A stretch of 64,000 bases of DNA from Labrys okinawensis. Lineage in GTDB: Bacteria > Pseudomonadota > Alphaproteobacteria > Rhizobiales > Labraceae. Of this stretch, positions 14,867 through 23,582 are shown in pieces. The stretch's first letter is position 1. Each line of letters opens with the position of its first letter. The stretch spans positions 310,001 to 374,000 of the forward strand of contig NZ_PUEJ01000001.1 of NCBI RefSeq assembly GCF_002982075.1, given 5' to 3'. The position numbers and the translations under genes are program-made. The notes beneath the pieces were generated by a model. It did not search any database, was not told where the DNA came from, and worked only from the letters and a program-made list of their open reading frames with translations.

Positions 14867-15736
14867 ATGGCACCACGAGCGAATTGGAAGGGGTTCTTGA
14901 AAATCGCGGAGGTCGCGTGCCCGGTTGCGCTCTATACGGCGGCATCGGCCTCCGATCGCATCGTGTTCCACACGCTCAACCGCGCAACCGGCCATCGTGT
15001 CCACCGCGTCTTCATCGATAGCGAGAGCGGCAAGACCGTACCACGGGAGGAACAGGTCAAGGGCTATGAGACGGCACCGGGGGAGTATGTCGTGCTGGAG
15101 GCCGAGGAAGTTGCCTCGGCGGTGCCGGAAAGCGACAAGACGCTCGCCGTCGAGGCTTTCATTCGATGCCGTGAGATCGACGACGTCTATTTCGACAATT
15201 CCTATTATCTCGCGCCAGCCAACAGCGAGGCCCAGGAAGTTTACGCCGTGATCCGCGACGGCATGAGGGCCAGCCAGGTTGCGGCTTTGGCTCGAACGGT
15301 GCTGTTTCGACGGGTCCGGACAGTACTGATCCGGGCGCACGGAGCGGGGCTGATCGCGACCACGCTCAATTTCGATTATGAGGTGCGCCCGGCCGAGGAG
15401 ATTTTCGACGAGGTGCCGGATCTCACCATCAAAGGCGAGATGCTGGACCTGGCCGAGCATATCATCCGGACCAAGTCCGGCAGGTTCGATCCATCGAAAT
15501 TCGAGGATCGCTATGAAGAGGCCCTCGCCGATCTGGTCAAGGCCAAGATCGAAGGAAAACCGGTCCCGATCCGCAAGGAGCCTGTCCGCGAGAAAGTGGT
15601 CGACCTGATGGCCGTGCTGCGGGAGAGCGCCGGACTGGCCGGACGCAAGCCGGCACGCCGGTCTTCGACGCCCGCCAAGGTCGCGCGCAAGACGCCCGCG
15701 CGCAAGCCCCGCACCGCCCGGCGCAAGGCGAGCTGA
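14867..15736 (+). CDS. ku: Ku protein (non-homologous end joining), copy 1
   Basis: The 289-residue bacterial Ku forms a homodimeric ring that binds DNA double-strand ends and recruits LigD. The Ku core runs from WKGFLKIAEVACPVALYTA through RIVFHTLNRATGHRVHRVF to about residue 255. The C-terminal 40 residues are lysine-, arginine- and alanine-rich, like the basic tails that aid DNA binding and LigD contact. The TGA stop is separated by one base from the ligD ATG, so the two form one operon. The EcfG-type promoter at 14773-14797 lies upstream. A second ku gene, convergent with ligD, is at 18306-19097. Confidence 0.96.
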   Translation: MAPRANWKGFLKIAEVACPVALYTAASASDRIVFHTLNRATGHRVHRVFIDSESGKTVPREEQVKGYETAPGEYVVLEAEEVASAVPESDKTLAVEAFIRCREIDDVYFDNSYYLAPANSEAQEVYAVIRDGMRASQVAALARTVLFRRVRTVLIRAHGAGLIATTLNFDYEVRPAEEIFDEVPDLTIKGEMLDLAEHIIRTKSGRFDPSKFEDRYEEALADLVKAKIEGKPVPIRKEPVREKVVDLMAVLRESAGLAGRKPARRSSTPAKVARKTPARKPRTARRKAS

Positions 15737-15737
15737 C

Positions 15738-18275
15738 ATGGGCACGCTCGAGCCTTATCACCACAAGCGCGATTTCAGGGTGACGCCCGAACCGAAGGGA
15801 CGGGCGGGGCGCAAGCGCGGCAACAGCTTTGTGATCCAGAAGCACGACGCCAGGCGGCTGCATTATGATTTCCGGCTCGAAATGGATGGCGTGCTCAAAA
15901 GCTGGGCGGTGACCAAGGGTCCCAGCCTGGTCCCCGGCGAAAAGCGCCTCGCCGTGCATGTGGAGGACCATCCGCTCGATTATGGAGATTTCGAAGGCAC
16001 CATTCCCAAGGGGGAGTATGGCGGCGGCACCGTGATTGTCTGGGATCGCGGGACCTGGCAGCCGATCGGGGATCCGCATCGGGGTTACGACAAGGGGCAT
16101 CTGGCATTCGAGCTGAAGGGCGAAAAGCTCGCCGGCCACTGGCACCTGATCCGCATGCGCGGCAAGCCGCGTGAGAAACGCGAGAACTGGCTGCTGATCA
16201 AGGGCGAGGATGAAGCCGCGCGTCCGCCGGACGCTCCTGACATTCTGGAGGAGCGGCCGGAATCGGTGAAGACGGGGCGCGAGGTCGCCGAGGTCGCTGG
16301 CGAAGAGCCGGGTTGGTCATCCAAGACGGGCAGGATTGCGCCCAAGCGCAAGGCCAGCCGGCGGTCGGGAGGTCGCCATCAGCCCGGCGCGGTTTCCGAC
16401 CCGGCCTCCATCAAGGGGGCCAAGAAGGCGCCGATGCCGGACTTCGTCGAGCCGACGCTCGCGACGCTGGTTGCCAAAGCCCCGACGGGTTCCGACTGGA
16501 TTCACGAGATCAAATTCGATGGCTATCGCCTCCAGGCGCGCATCGAGGCGGAACGGGTCAAGCTTCTGACCCGCAGTGGGCTCGATTGGACCAGAAAGTT
16601 CGGCGAGCCGGTACGGGCTGCGCTGCAGGCCTTGCCGGTCGGCTCGGCGCTGCTCGACGGCGAACTGGTGGTCGAGGCTGCGACGGGCGCCTCGGATTTT
16701 TCCACCCTGCAGGCGGATCTGAGCGAGGGGCGCTCCGACCGCTTCGTCTATTACGGCTTCGACCTCCTCTATCTCGACGGCTATGACCTCAGGGCGCTGC
16801 CGCTCATCCGGCGCAAGGCGCTCCTGCAGGAATTGCTGGCTCAGGCCGCAAAGGAAATCCGCTTTTCCGATCATTTCGAGGAGAGCGGTGCCATGGTCCT
16901 CCGCCATGCCTGCCGGCTGAGCCTCGAAGGCGTCGTCTCCAAGCTTCGCGCCGCGCCCTACCAGTCGGGGCGGGGCCGGAGCTGGGTGAAGTCAAAATGT
17001 TCGGCACGCCAGGAATTCGTGGTCGGCGGCTATGTGCCGTCCACCACCTCCCGAACGGCGATCGGATCGCTCGTTCTCGGCGTCTACCAGGGGGACGACC
17101 TGGAGCCGGTCGGCCGCGTCGGTACCGGCTTCTCCCGTTCGGTCGCCGAAGAGCTGTATCGGCGCCTGGAGGGCATGCGGGTCAAGCAAAGCCCGTTCGG
17201 CCGGCCGCTCACGGCGGAGGAGGGCCGGCAGGTGCGCTTCACGCGCCCCGAACTGGTGGCCGAAGTGGAATTCCGGGCCTGGACGGCCGATCGTCATCTG
17301 CGCCATGCTGCCTTTCGCGGCCTTCGAGAGGACAAGCCGGCGAAAGAAGTCGTCAGGGAGACCAGGAAAAAGGCAGGGACCATGGCTGGAGTACCGCGCC
17401 GAACCGTGAAGCTCACCCACCCAGACCGGCTCTACTGGCCGGAGCAAGGCGTGACAAAGGAAGGACTTGCCGATTATTACGCCGATGTGTGGCGCGTCGT
17501 GGCGCCCTTCGTAGTCGGCCGGCCTCTGGCCTTGCTGCGCTGCCCCGATGGGATAGAGGGACCTCGTTTCTTCCAGAAACATGCCTGGAAGGGCCTGAAC
17601 GAGCATATTCTCGAGGTGAACGATCCCAAGGACCGCGACGGCCAGCCCCTGATCGCGATCGAGGATCTCGACGGCCTGATCGGTCTGGTCCAGGCGGCTG
17701 TCCTGGAGATACACCCCTGGGGATCGACGCTTGCCGACTGGGAGCGGCCCGACATGATCACCATGGACCTCGATCCCGGTGACGACGTCGCCTGGACCGA
17801 GGTGATCGCGGCCGCCGAAGAGGTCAAGGAACGTCTCGAACAGGCGGGGCTCGCCGCCTTCGTGAAGACGTCGGGCGGCAAGGGGCTGCATGTGGTCGCC
17901 CCCCTCAAGCCGAAAGCCGGCTGGCCGAAGGTCAAGACCTTCACCAAGGGCCTTGCCGACGCCATGGCAGCTGACAGTCCGGATCGTTTCGTCTCCACCA
18001 TCACCAAGGCGAAACGCCATGGCAAGATCCTGATCGATTATCTGCGCAACCAGCGCGGCTCCACGGCGGTCGCGCCCTATTCGACGCGGGCGCGGCCTGG
18101 CGCGGCCGTCTCCATGCCTGTCGCCTGGGAGGAACTGGCGCCCGCGATCGGGCCCGCCTATTTCACCGTGACGAATACGCCGACGCGCCTGGCGGCTCTT
18201 GCCGCCGATCCCTGGGCGAATTTCCGCGAAGCGGCCGTGCCACTCGAGACCCGCGCTGCGCGCAAGGCGGCTTGA
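15738..18275 (+). CDS. ligD: DNA ligase D (multifunctional NHEJ enzyme)
   Basis: This 845-residue protein has the full three-module layout. The 3'-phosphoesterase (about 30-190) has H36, H42, D44 and H78. The ATP-dependent ligase (about 235-540) has nucleophile K259 in EIKFDGYR. The primase-polymerase (about 555-830) has D677 and D679 in MDLDPGD and the GGKGLHVV segment. The order PE-LIG-POL is common in rhizobia, and the 845-residue length is usual. It processes and seals DNA ends bridged by Ku. It is co-transcribed with ku and should be induced by general stress. All catalytic residues expected are present. Confidence 0.96.
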   Translation: MGTLEPYHHKRDFRVTPEPKGRAGRKRGNSFVIQKHDARRLHYDFRLEMDGVLKSWAVTKGPSLVPGEKRLAVHVEDHPLDYGDFEGTIPKGEYGGGTVIVWDRGTWQPIGDPHRGYDKGHLAFELKGEKLAGHWHLIRMRGKPREKRENWLLIKGEDEAARPPDAPDILEERPESVKTGREVAEVAGEEPGWSSKTGRIAPKRKASRRSGGRHQPGAVSDPASIKGAKKAPMPDFVEPTLATLVAKAPTGSDWIHEIKFDGYRLQARIEAERVKLLTRSGLDWTRKFGEPVRAALQALPVGSALLDGELVVEAATGASDFSTLQADLSEGRSDRFVYYGFDLLYLDGYDLRALPLIRRKALLQELLAQAAKEIRFSDHFEESGAMVLRHACRLSLEGVVSKLRAAPYQSGRGRSWVKSKCSARQEFVVGGYVPSTTSRTAIGSLVLGVYQGDDLEPVGRVGTGFSRSVAEELYRRLEGMRVKQSPFGRPLTAEEGRQVRFTRPELVAEVEFRAWTADRHLRHAAFRGLREDKPAKEVVRETRKKAGTMAGVPRRTVKLTHPDRLYWPEQGVTKEGLADYYADVWRVVAPFVVGRPLALLRCPDGIEGPRFFQKHAWKGLNEHILEVNDPKDRDGQPLIAIEDLDGLIGLVQAAVLEIHPWGSTLADWERPDMITMDLDPGDDVAWTEVIAAAEEVKERLEQAGLAAFVKTSGGKGLHVVAPLKPKAGWPKVKTFTKGLADAMAADSPDRFVSTITKAKRHGKILIDYLRNQRGSTAVAPYSTRARPGAAVSMPVAWEELAPAIGPAYFTVTNTPTRLAALAADPWANFREAAVPLETRAARKAA

Positions 18276-18305
18276 GAAGGGTACGCGGCCGCGATCGGCG
18301 CGGGA

Positions 18306-19097
18306 TCAGTGCCGTGCCTCGCGCGCTAGGCTCTTGCGCAGGGCATCCATGATGCTGACGACCTTGCCGGGGGCTTCGCTCTTGGGCCGGGCCGCGGCCC
18401 GAGGCCGTCCTTTTTTCTTGGCGGCGATAATTTCGAGGAGGCGCTCCTGCACAGGGTCGCGGACCATGCTCCGGTTCCAGGGCCTGGTGCGCCCGTCGAT
18501 CAGTTTTTGCATGAGCTGCATCGTGGGGCGATCGGGGCTGACATCGCCGAGATTGCCGAAATAGGCGTCCGGGTCGCGCACCTCGTCACCGTATCGCAGG
18601 GTCCACACCACGATGCCCTTGTCGCGAGGTTCCAGCATCACCGCGCGTTCACGCCGGTACATCACCAGGCGGGCAACGCCGACCATCTGCGTCGTCGCCA
18701 TGGCGTCGCGAATGACTGCGAAAGCCTCCTCGCCAACGGGATCGTCCGGCGTCAGATAATGAGGCTTGTCGAGCCAGATCCATTCGATCTCGTCACGCGG
18801 CGTGAAGAGATCGATGTCGATGGTGCGGGTGCTCTCCAGGGCGACGGCCTCGATCTCGTCGTCATCGAGCATGACATAATCGTCCTCACCGCGCTGATAG
18901 CCCTTGATCTCGTCTTCTTCGTCCACGCGTTTGCCGGTGACCGCATCGACATATTGGCTGACGATGCGATTGCCTGTCGCCCGGTTGAGGGTATGGAAAC
19001 GCACCTTTTCGCTTTCCGAGGTCGCCGGCGTCAGGGCCACCGGGCAGGTGACCAGTGAGAGCTTGAGGTAACCTTTCCAGAACGCGCGAGAAACCAT
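18306..19097 (-). CDS. ku: Ku protein, copy 2
   Basis: This 263-residue second Ku begins MVSRAFWKGYLKLSLVTCPVAL and shares the RFHTLNRATGNR-type segment with copy 1, but is clearly diverged. It ends with a short KSLAREARH tail instead of a long basic extension. It converges on ligD, 30 bases from its stop codon. Several rhizobia carry multiple Ku paralogues that work in different conditions or as heterodimers. No EcfG-type site was found upstream, in contrast to copy 1, so the two may be regulated differently. Confidence 0.95.
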   Translation of the reverse strand: MVSRAFWKGYLKLSLVTCPVALTPATSESEKVRFHTLNRATGNRIVSQYVDAVTGKRVDEEDEIKGYQRGEDDYVMLDDDEIEAVALESTRTIDIDLFTPRDEIEWIWLDKPHYLTPDDPVGEEAFAVIRDAMATTQMVGVARLVMYRRERAVMLEPRDKGIVVWTLRYGDEVRDPDAYFGNLGDVSPDRPTMQLMQKLIDGRTRPWNRSMVRDPVQERLLEIIAAKKKGRPRAAARPKSEAPGKVVSIMDALRKSLAREARH

Positions 19098-19188
19098 GGG
19101 GTTTTCTCCTGGGGCCGAACAAATGTTTAGGCCTGAATGCCTGTTTGTGCCTGCACTGTGTTGTGATCGATCCTCACGGCGACTTCCC

Positions 19189-19545
19189 CTATGGCTCCCG
19201 CAGGAAGGTGTCGGCGTTCGTCGTCACCGCATGCGGCCAGGCACGCTCGGTGATGCGGGCCTCCGGATCGAGCTGGCCATCGGAGATGACGTGCCAGACC
19301 GTGTTGAGGCGGTCGCCGCGCAACAATCCGCTGTAGGAGCACAAAAGATCCCCGCCGGCGGTCGAGGCCGTGAAGGCAAAGCTGATGCAATGTCCCAGAT
19401 GGGTGCCGCAGACAGCGATTTCGGTGCCGTAGAAGCCGCTCTCGAGGAGCGCCGTCTTGAAGGTGCCGGCGATCCTGCCATCCGCGTCCTCGGTCACATT
19501 GAGGACCGATCCATATTGGTTCTTCCATCTGCCGACCCAACCCAT
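19189..19545 (-). CDS. Avidin/streptavidin-family protein without signal peptide
   Basis: The 118-residue protein is an avidin-type beta barrel. The first strand GRWKNQYGSVLNVT matches the avidin G-x-W-x-N-Q-x-G-S signature (N9 and S13), and ADGRIAGTFKTA, YSGLL, LNTVWHV (W84), AWPHA (W103) and NADTF (D112) align with later streptavidin strands. By eye, several biotin-contacting positions differ: the W79 position is aromatic F, and the S88/T90 pair reads L/C. There is no signal peptide, whereas known avidins are usually secreted. AGGAGG precedes the start. It lies between ku copy 2 and a DUF2171 gene. Biotin binding is likely but not assured. Confidence 0.82.
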   Translation of the reverse strand: MGWVGRWKNQYGSVLNVTEDADGRIAGTFKTALLESGFYGTEIAVCGTHLGHCISFAFTASTAGGDLLCSYSGLLRGDRLNTVWHVISDGQLDPEARITERAWPHAVTTNADTFLREP

Positions 19546-19664
19546 TCCAGTCCTCCTGATCAGCTCTCCGACGTCGCCGGCGCCGTCCCGCCGGGCAAAT
19601 GAGGCGATGGCACCGATGGGATGGCGTGCTTTGGGCACGTTCGCCAAAGATATTCCTGAAGAAG

Positions 19665-19689
19665 AACGAGCATCGGCGAGGATTGTTTC
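19665..19689 (-). promoter_or_regulatory. Candidate EcfG-like site upstream of the avidin-like gene
   Basis: On the minus strand GAAAC (19689-19685), 16 bases, CGTT (19668-19665). There is one mismatch in the -35 part, and it is about 120 bases before the avidin-like start. Confidence 0.3.
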
Positions 19690-19764
19690 ATGCCGCGGCG
19701 GACGCCCGGGGCGCTTGGGAGGAGCAGCGGCAAGGCCAGATACGCTTGCCTCTGGCGACGGCCG

Positions 19765-19789
19765 GGAACTTCACCTCCATCGGGTGGTT
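19765..19789 (+). promoter_or_regulatory. EcfG-type promoter for the DUF2171 gene
   Basis: GGAAC (19765-19769), 16 bases, GGTT (19786-19789), 31 bases before the ATG at 19820. Confidence 0.7.
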
Positions 19790-19819
19790 AGAACCAGGCT
19801 TTCACGTGAGTGCACCGCA

Positions 19820-20050
19820 ATGATGGATATCCGCGAAAATATGGAAGTCGTCGATGCCAATGATCAGCATGTCGGCATCGTCGAAAAAGTCGAAGGCACC
19901 ATGATCAAACTGAGCAGCGAGGAGATACTGGATCCCAGGAAACCTTTCCTAGACATCTCCCAGGTTTCCGCCGTCGAGGGAAACAAGGTCAAGCTGCGGC
20001 AGAAGGTGTCGGCCGTCGCGACGCGTGCCTTCCTGTCTCCCGAGGAATAA
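19820..20050 (+). CDS. DUF2171-like protein (PRC-barrel-like)
   Basis: A 76-residue protein. Residues 1-50 (MMDIRENMEVVDANDQHVGIV, then a KVEGTMIKL strand) match DUF2171, a small beta barrel related to PRC barrels often found in stress regulons of Alphaproteobacteria. Two adjacent ATGs occur at 19820 and 19823; GTGAG is the only weak ribosome site, so either is possible. The EcfG-type promoter at 19765-19789 is in the expected place. The family's function is unknown. Confidence 0.8.
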   Translation: MMDIRENMEVVDANDQHVGIVEKVEGTMIKLSSEEILDPRKPFLDISQVSAVEGNKVKLRQKVSAVATRAFLSPEE

Positions 20051-20058
20051 GCGCTGAA

Positions 20059-20083
20059 AGGCCGATCTTCCGGCAATCGGCCT
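20059..20083 (+). terminator. Hairpin after the DUF2171 gene
   Basis: AGGCCGAT (20059-20066) pairs with ATCGGCCT (20076-20083) around a 9-base loop, 9 bases after the stop codon. There is no T-run. Confidence 0.4.
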
Positions 20084-20194
20084 GGAGGCGGGGCCATGCT
20101 CCAACCACGTGCTCTCCTCCAGGTCGTTGCAGCAGCCATCTCGCTGCAGCAGGCATCGGCAAACGGAGCAGATGAAGTCAGGAGCGTTTTCCGC

Positions 20195-21133
20195 CTACCC
20201 TGAGAGCGCAAGGTACAAGGAGAGCGTCGCGACGGACAAGACGGTCGTTGCCAGGACGACACGGCTGGTGACCAAGGCTTGCCGTCCGTAGAATTCGGCG
20301 AGCATGAAGGGGCCCGTGCCGGTCGGCAGGGCCGCGAGAAGGACCGCGATGCGGACCGCCTCCGGTGCCAGGCCGAGGATGGGCGCCGCAATCACCCAGG
20401 TCACCACGGGGTGGGCTACCAGCTTCAGTCCGATCAGCAGCGCCTCGACCCTTTGTCCCGCCTTCGCACTTCGGCCGGCGCTGTCCGCCAGGAAAAGCCC
20501 GAGCGCGATGAGCGCACATGGGGAAGCGGCGCCGCCCAGCAATTTCAGAAATTTATCGAGGGTCTGAGGAAGCGGCCAGCCCGAAACCATCACCATCGCT
20601 CCGAGAGCCGGCGCGACCAGCAGGGGATTGCGGATCAAGGCGAGCAGCGTCTTGCGGGCGATGTCCCGCCGGCGCGCCTGGGACTGGAGGCTGGCCTCGA
20701 TCAGCACGATGGCCACGGCAAACAGGACACAGACGGTCACGATGGTCGCGACCAGGGTCGGCGCCATGCCGGATTGCCCGACGACCGTGAGGATCAGCGG
20801 GAAGCCCATGAAGCCGGTATTGGCGTAGCCGGCGTTGAGGCCGTCGATCGCCGCATCGGCCAGATGGGAGCCCTGCCTCAAGCGGATCCCCAGCGCGAGG
20901 ACGAAGATGAGGGCGCAGCCCAGGGCAAAGGCCAGAATGAAGCCGGGCTGCCAGATCTGGGCCGGATCTGCATTTGCCATGACGTCGAACAGCAGTGCCG
21001 GCAGAGCCAGATAGACCACGAGCCGGTTCACCTCGCGCGTGGCATGCGGACCAAGCGCGTTGCTGCGCCGCGCGAGCCAGCCCGCGAAGATCAGCGCAAA
21101 GACGGGCAGGACGATGAAAAGATTGGAAAGCAT
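20195..21133 (-). CDS. AEC-family (auxin efflux carrier-like) transporter
   Basis: The 312-residue inner-membrane protein has about ten hydrophobic segments and the AEC pattern, with NRLVVYLALPALLF in the first half, a central NAGYANTGFMGFPLIL and a C-terminal PTGTGPFMLAEFYG. AEC carriers export or import organic acids; the substrate here is unknown. The start at 21133 gives the normal N-terminal helix MLSNLFIVLPVFALIFAGWL; a longer start at 21187 is less likely. It is divergent from the LysR gene at 21226, which probably regulates it. Confidence 0.9.
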   Translation of the reverse strand: MLSNLFIVLPVFALIFAGWLARRSNALGPHATREVNRLVVYLALPALLFDVMANADPAQIWQPGFILAFALGCALIFVLALGIRLRQGSHLADAAIDGLNAGYANTGFMGFPLILTVVGQSGMAPTLVATIVTVCVLFAVAIVLIEASLQSQARRRDIARKTLLALIRNPLLVAPALGAMVMVSGWPLPQTLDKFLKLLGGAASPCALIALGLFLADSAGRSAKAGQRVEALLIGLKLVAHPVVTWVIAAPILGLAPEAVRIAVLLAALPTGTGPFMLAEFYGRQALVTSRVVLATTVLSVATLSLYLALSG

Positions 21134-21225
21134 GGCATGCCGATCAGGGTGCCTTCTTTCATAGGAGCTGCAATCGATATAATCCAATCCAATGCGAGAC
21201 CCCTATCAATGCGTTGGAGGTATCG
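21134..21225. promoter_or_regulatory. Divergent intergenic region between the AEC transporter and LysR regulator
   Basis: This 92-base AT-richer gap contains ATCGATATAATCCAATCCAA with a repeated AATCC unit. It is the expected location for the LysR operator and both promoters, but no operator can be assigned with certainty. Confidence 0.4.
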
Positions 21226-22143
21226 ATGGATTCGCGCCAGATGCGCTATTTCGTGGCACTCGCCGAGACCTTGCATTTCGGCCGGGCGGCCGCCCGATTG
21301 CATATGACCCAACCGCCTTTCAGCCGGCAGATCGCCAATCTGGAGCGCGAGCTCGGCGTGCAGCTGGTGGAACGAAGCTCGCGCCATGTCACCCTGACGC
21401 AGGCCGGGGAAAGGTTCCTGGCGGATTCCCGCGCGGTCCTTGCCCGGTTCGAGGATGCCTGCCGCGACGCCAGGCTGGTGGCGGAAGGCCAGAAGGGCGA
21501 ATTGCGCCTGGGCTTCATGATGCATGCCGCCCATCGCATCGTGCCGCAGATCGTCAGTTGCTATGCCAGGCTGAGGCCGGAGATTCGCGTCGTTCTCCTG
21601 GAGACGACGCCCGCCGAGATCGAGCACAGGCTGCTCGGCGGCGAGCTCGACGCCGCCATCACCTTTGCCGGCCGGCCATTTCCCCGATTGCGCACGGTGC
21701 CCGTCATCACGGACCATCTGTGCCTTATCGTTCCCAGCGGACATCCTCTCGCCGGGCGGGATTCCATCGTTCCTCACGATCTGGAGACCGAGGAATTGAT
21801 CGCTGCTCCCGCAACCGTGGCGCCGATACTGCGCGAGGCCATCGCGGGCTATTTCGAGAAGGCCGGCATCGTTCCGCGATTTCGCTATGAACCCCAGTTG
21901 CAGCACACCATCGTCCGCCTCGTGGCGGCTCGACTGGGCGTGGCCCTGGTGCCGGCATCAATATGCGACGAAGCGGTCGTGGACGTTGTACCCCGAGCCC
22001 TTGTGGCCGCGCCGACCTTGAAGGTGGTTCTCTCGGTTCCGGTTGACTCCAACAATCCCGCCATCGCACCCCTGATCGACATCGTCCGGGATCGGAAGGA
22101 GCCGGCGGCTGCCGAAAGGCCCGTGACCCGGTCGAGGCGCTGA
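21226..22143 (+). CDS. LysR-family transcriptional regulator
   Basis: A 305-residue protein with an N-terminal winged helix-turn-helix (about 1-60: MRYFVALAETLHFGRAAARLHMTQPPFSRQIANLE) and a periplasmic-binding-like effector domain (about 88-290). The sequence pattern is closest to the BenM/CatM-type subgroup, whose ligands are aromatic acids or chlorocatechol products; the effector here is unknown. GGAGGTATCG precedes the ATG at 21226. It is divergently transcribed from the AEC transporter, the classical LysR arrangement. Confidence 0.92.
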   Translation: MDSRQMRYFVALAETLHFGRAAARLHMTQPPFSRQIANLERELGVQLVERSSRHVTLTQAGERFLADSRAVLARFEDACRDARLVAEGQKGELRLGFMMHAAHRIVPQIVSCYARLRPEIRVVLLETTPAEIEHRLLGGELDAAITFAGRPFPRLRTVPVITDHLCLIVPSGHPLAGRDSIVPHDLETEELIAAPATVAPILREAIAGYFEKAGIVPRFRYEPQLQHTIVRLVAARLGVALVPASICDEAVVDVVPRALVAAPTLKVVLSVPVDSNNPAIAPLIDIVRDRKEPAAAERPVTRSRR

Positions 22144-22195
22144 GCTGAATGCCCTATGGCGGTAGTCGTCACTACAATCGCGATACGTTTCCTTC

Positions 22196-22281
22196 GTCAT
22201 TGCGAGCGCAGCGAAGCAATCCAGTCTCGGTAAAACGCGGGGCTCGTGGCTCCTGGATTGCTTCGCTGCGCTCGCAGTGAC
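22196..22281. repeat. Intergenic palindromic repeat hairpin (REP-like)
   Basis: Two 29-base arms (22196-22224 and 22253-22281) are inverted copies with a single mismatch, around a 28-base loop. The core GCGAGCGCAGCGAAGCAATC is a widespread dispersed repeat in Alphaproteobacteria. It lies between the LysR gene and ureG stop codons, which face each other, so it may also act as a terminator. Confidence 0.8.
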
Positions 22282-22296
22282 ATCACGACAATAGGG

Positions 22297-22932
22297 CTAT
22301 GCCGCCAGGCCGCCTTGCCGCTCGATGAAGGCGATGACGTCGTCGAGCCCGATGCGCCGGCGCATGTCGGTGAACACGAAAGGCCGCTTGCCGCGTTGCT
22401 TCTCGGTATCCGCGCGCATGACATCGAGGTCGGCGCCGACATGGGGGGCAAGATCCATCTTGTTGATGATCAGGAGATCGGAGCGCGTGATGCCGGGGCC
22501 GCCCTTGCGCGGGATTTTCTCGCCTGCCGCGACGTCGATGACGTAGAGCGTGATATCGGCGAGGTCCGGCGAGAAGGTCGCCGCCAGATTGTCGCCGCCG
22601 GATTCGATGAAGACGACGTCGAGGTCGGGAAAACGCCGGCGCATTTCGGCGATCGCCGCCAGATTGATCGAGGCGTCCTCGCGAATGGCGGTATGGGGGC
22701 AGCCGCCTGTCTCGACACCGATGATGCGGTCCTGGGGAAGCGCCTGTACCCGGTTGAGGATGAGCTCGTCTTCTTTGGTGAAGATGTCGTTGGTGACGAC
22801 GGCGACCGAATAGCTTTCGCGCATCGCCTTGCACAGCATTTCGGTGAGGGTGGTCTTGCCGGCGCCGACCGGGCCGCCGATGCCCACCCGCAAGGGACCA
22901 TTGACCGAATTGGGACCGTTGCTGGCATTCAT
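22297..22932 (-). CDS. ureG: Urease accessory GTPase UreG
   Basis: The 211-residue SIMIBI-class GTPase delivers nickel during urease activation. It has the P-loop [13 protein letters not shown], the [13 protein letters not shown] segment and the metal-site Cys-Pro-His motif ([13 protein letters not shown]). [12 protein letters not shown] supplies the guanine-specificity motif. It acts in the cytosol in a complex with UreD and UreF. Its ATG overlaps the ureF TGA (ATGA), so translation is coupled. It is the last gene of the minus-strand urea cluster; a repeat hairpin follows the stop codon. Confidence 0.97.
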   Translation of the reverse strand: MNASNGPNSVNGPLRVGIGGPVGAGKTTLTEMLCKAMRESYSVAVVTNDIFTKEDELILNRVQALPQDRIIGVETGGCPHTAIREDASINLAAIAEMRRRFPDLDVVFIESGGDNLAATFSPDLADITLYVIDVAAGEKIPRKGGPGITRSDLLIINKMDLAPHVGADLDVMRADTEKQRGKRPFVFTDMRRRIGLDDVIAFIERQGGLAA

Positions 22933-23582
22933 GAGCGGAAAATCCTTGAATATTGGGTTTCATGCCGCATCGAAACGATGTCGGACATCAGGGTGCAGGC
23001 GCCGAGGTCGTCGAGCGTCGCCAGCGAGGCGCGTCGTGCCGTCGCCAGGATGATCGGTTCGAGCGCCGCGAGTGACAGGACCCCGTCGCGCTGTCCGAGC
23101 GGAACCAGCCGGATGGCAGCCTGGATCAGATTGGCGGTGAAGGCGTGAAGGAAGCCGGCCAGCGCCTGGTCGAGCGCGATGCCATGGCGCGCGGCGGCCT
23201 GGCCGATGGCGACGGCATAGGGCATGGGTCCGATTGCCTCGCCGGTCCAGTGGGCGACGGCTTGCCCGAAGGCCTCGCCCTGCAGCATGGTTTCACGGTG
23301 GCGCTCGCGCGTGCCGACCATGGCCTCGGCGAGTTCCGCGATGGCGGCGCAACTCTCTCCTCGCGAGGCCAGGCGCCAGGCCTCGGCCAGGAGTATGGCG
23401 TCGTTCCAGCCGGAGCCCGACTGGACGATTTCGCTCAGCCAGTCGGTGAGCGCGGATCGGTCCTCGATCAGGCCATCGTGGACCGCCCGTTCCAGGCCAT
23501 GGCTGTAGGCGAAGGCACCGACCGGGAAGGCCGGCGACAGCCAGCTCAGCAAGCGCACCAGATGCGCCGTGCCGTCAGTCAT
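22929..23582 (-). CDS. ureF: Urease accessory protein UreF
   Basis: A 217-residue all-helical protein that bridges UreD and UreG in the nickel-insertion complex. The conserved opening [21 protein letters not shown] is complete, followed by [15 protein letters not shown] and the C-terminal [25 protein letters not shown]. The start at 23582 was chosen because it puts the conserved region at the N-terminus. It overlaps the end of ureE by 8 bases and the ureG start by 4. Confidence 0.96.
   Translation of the reverse strand: MTDGTAHLVRLLSWLSPAFPVGAFAYSHGLERAVHDGLIEDRSALTDWLSEIVQSGSGWNDAILLAEAWRLASRGESCAAIAELAEAMVGTRERHRETMLQGEAFGQAVAHWTGEAIGPMPYAVAIGQAAARHGIALDQALAGFLHAFTANLIQAAIRLVPLGQRDGVLSLAALEPIILATARRASLATLDDLGACTLMSDIVSMRHETQYSRIFRS

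Noticed and set aside
22196..22281. CRISPR-like repeat
   Set aside because: Only two arms in inverted orientation and no regular spacers; it is a hairpin repeat, not an array.
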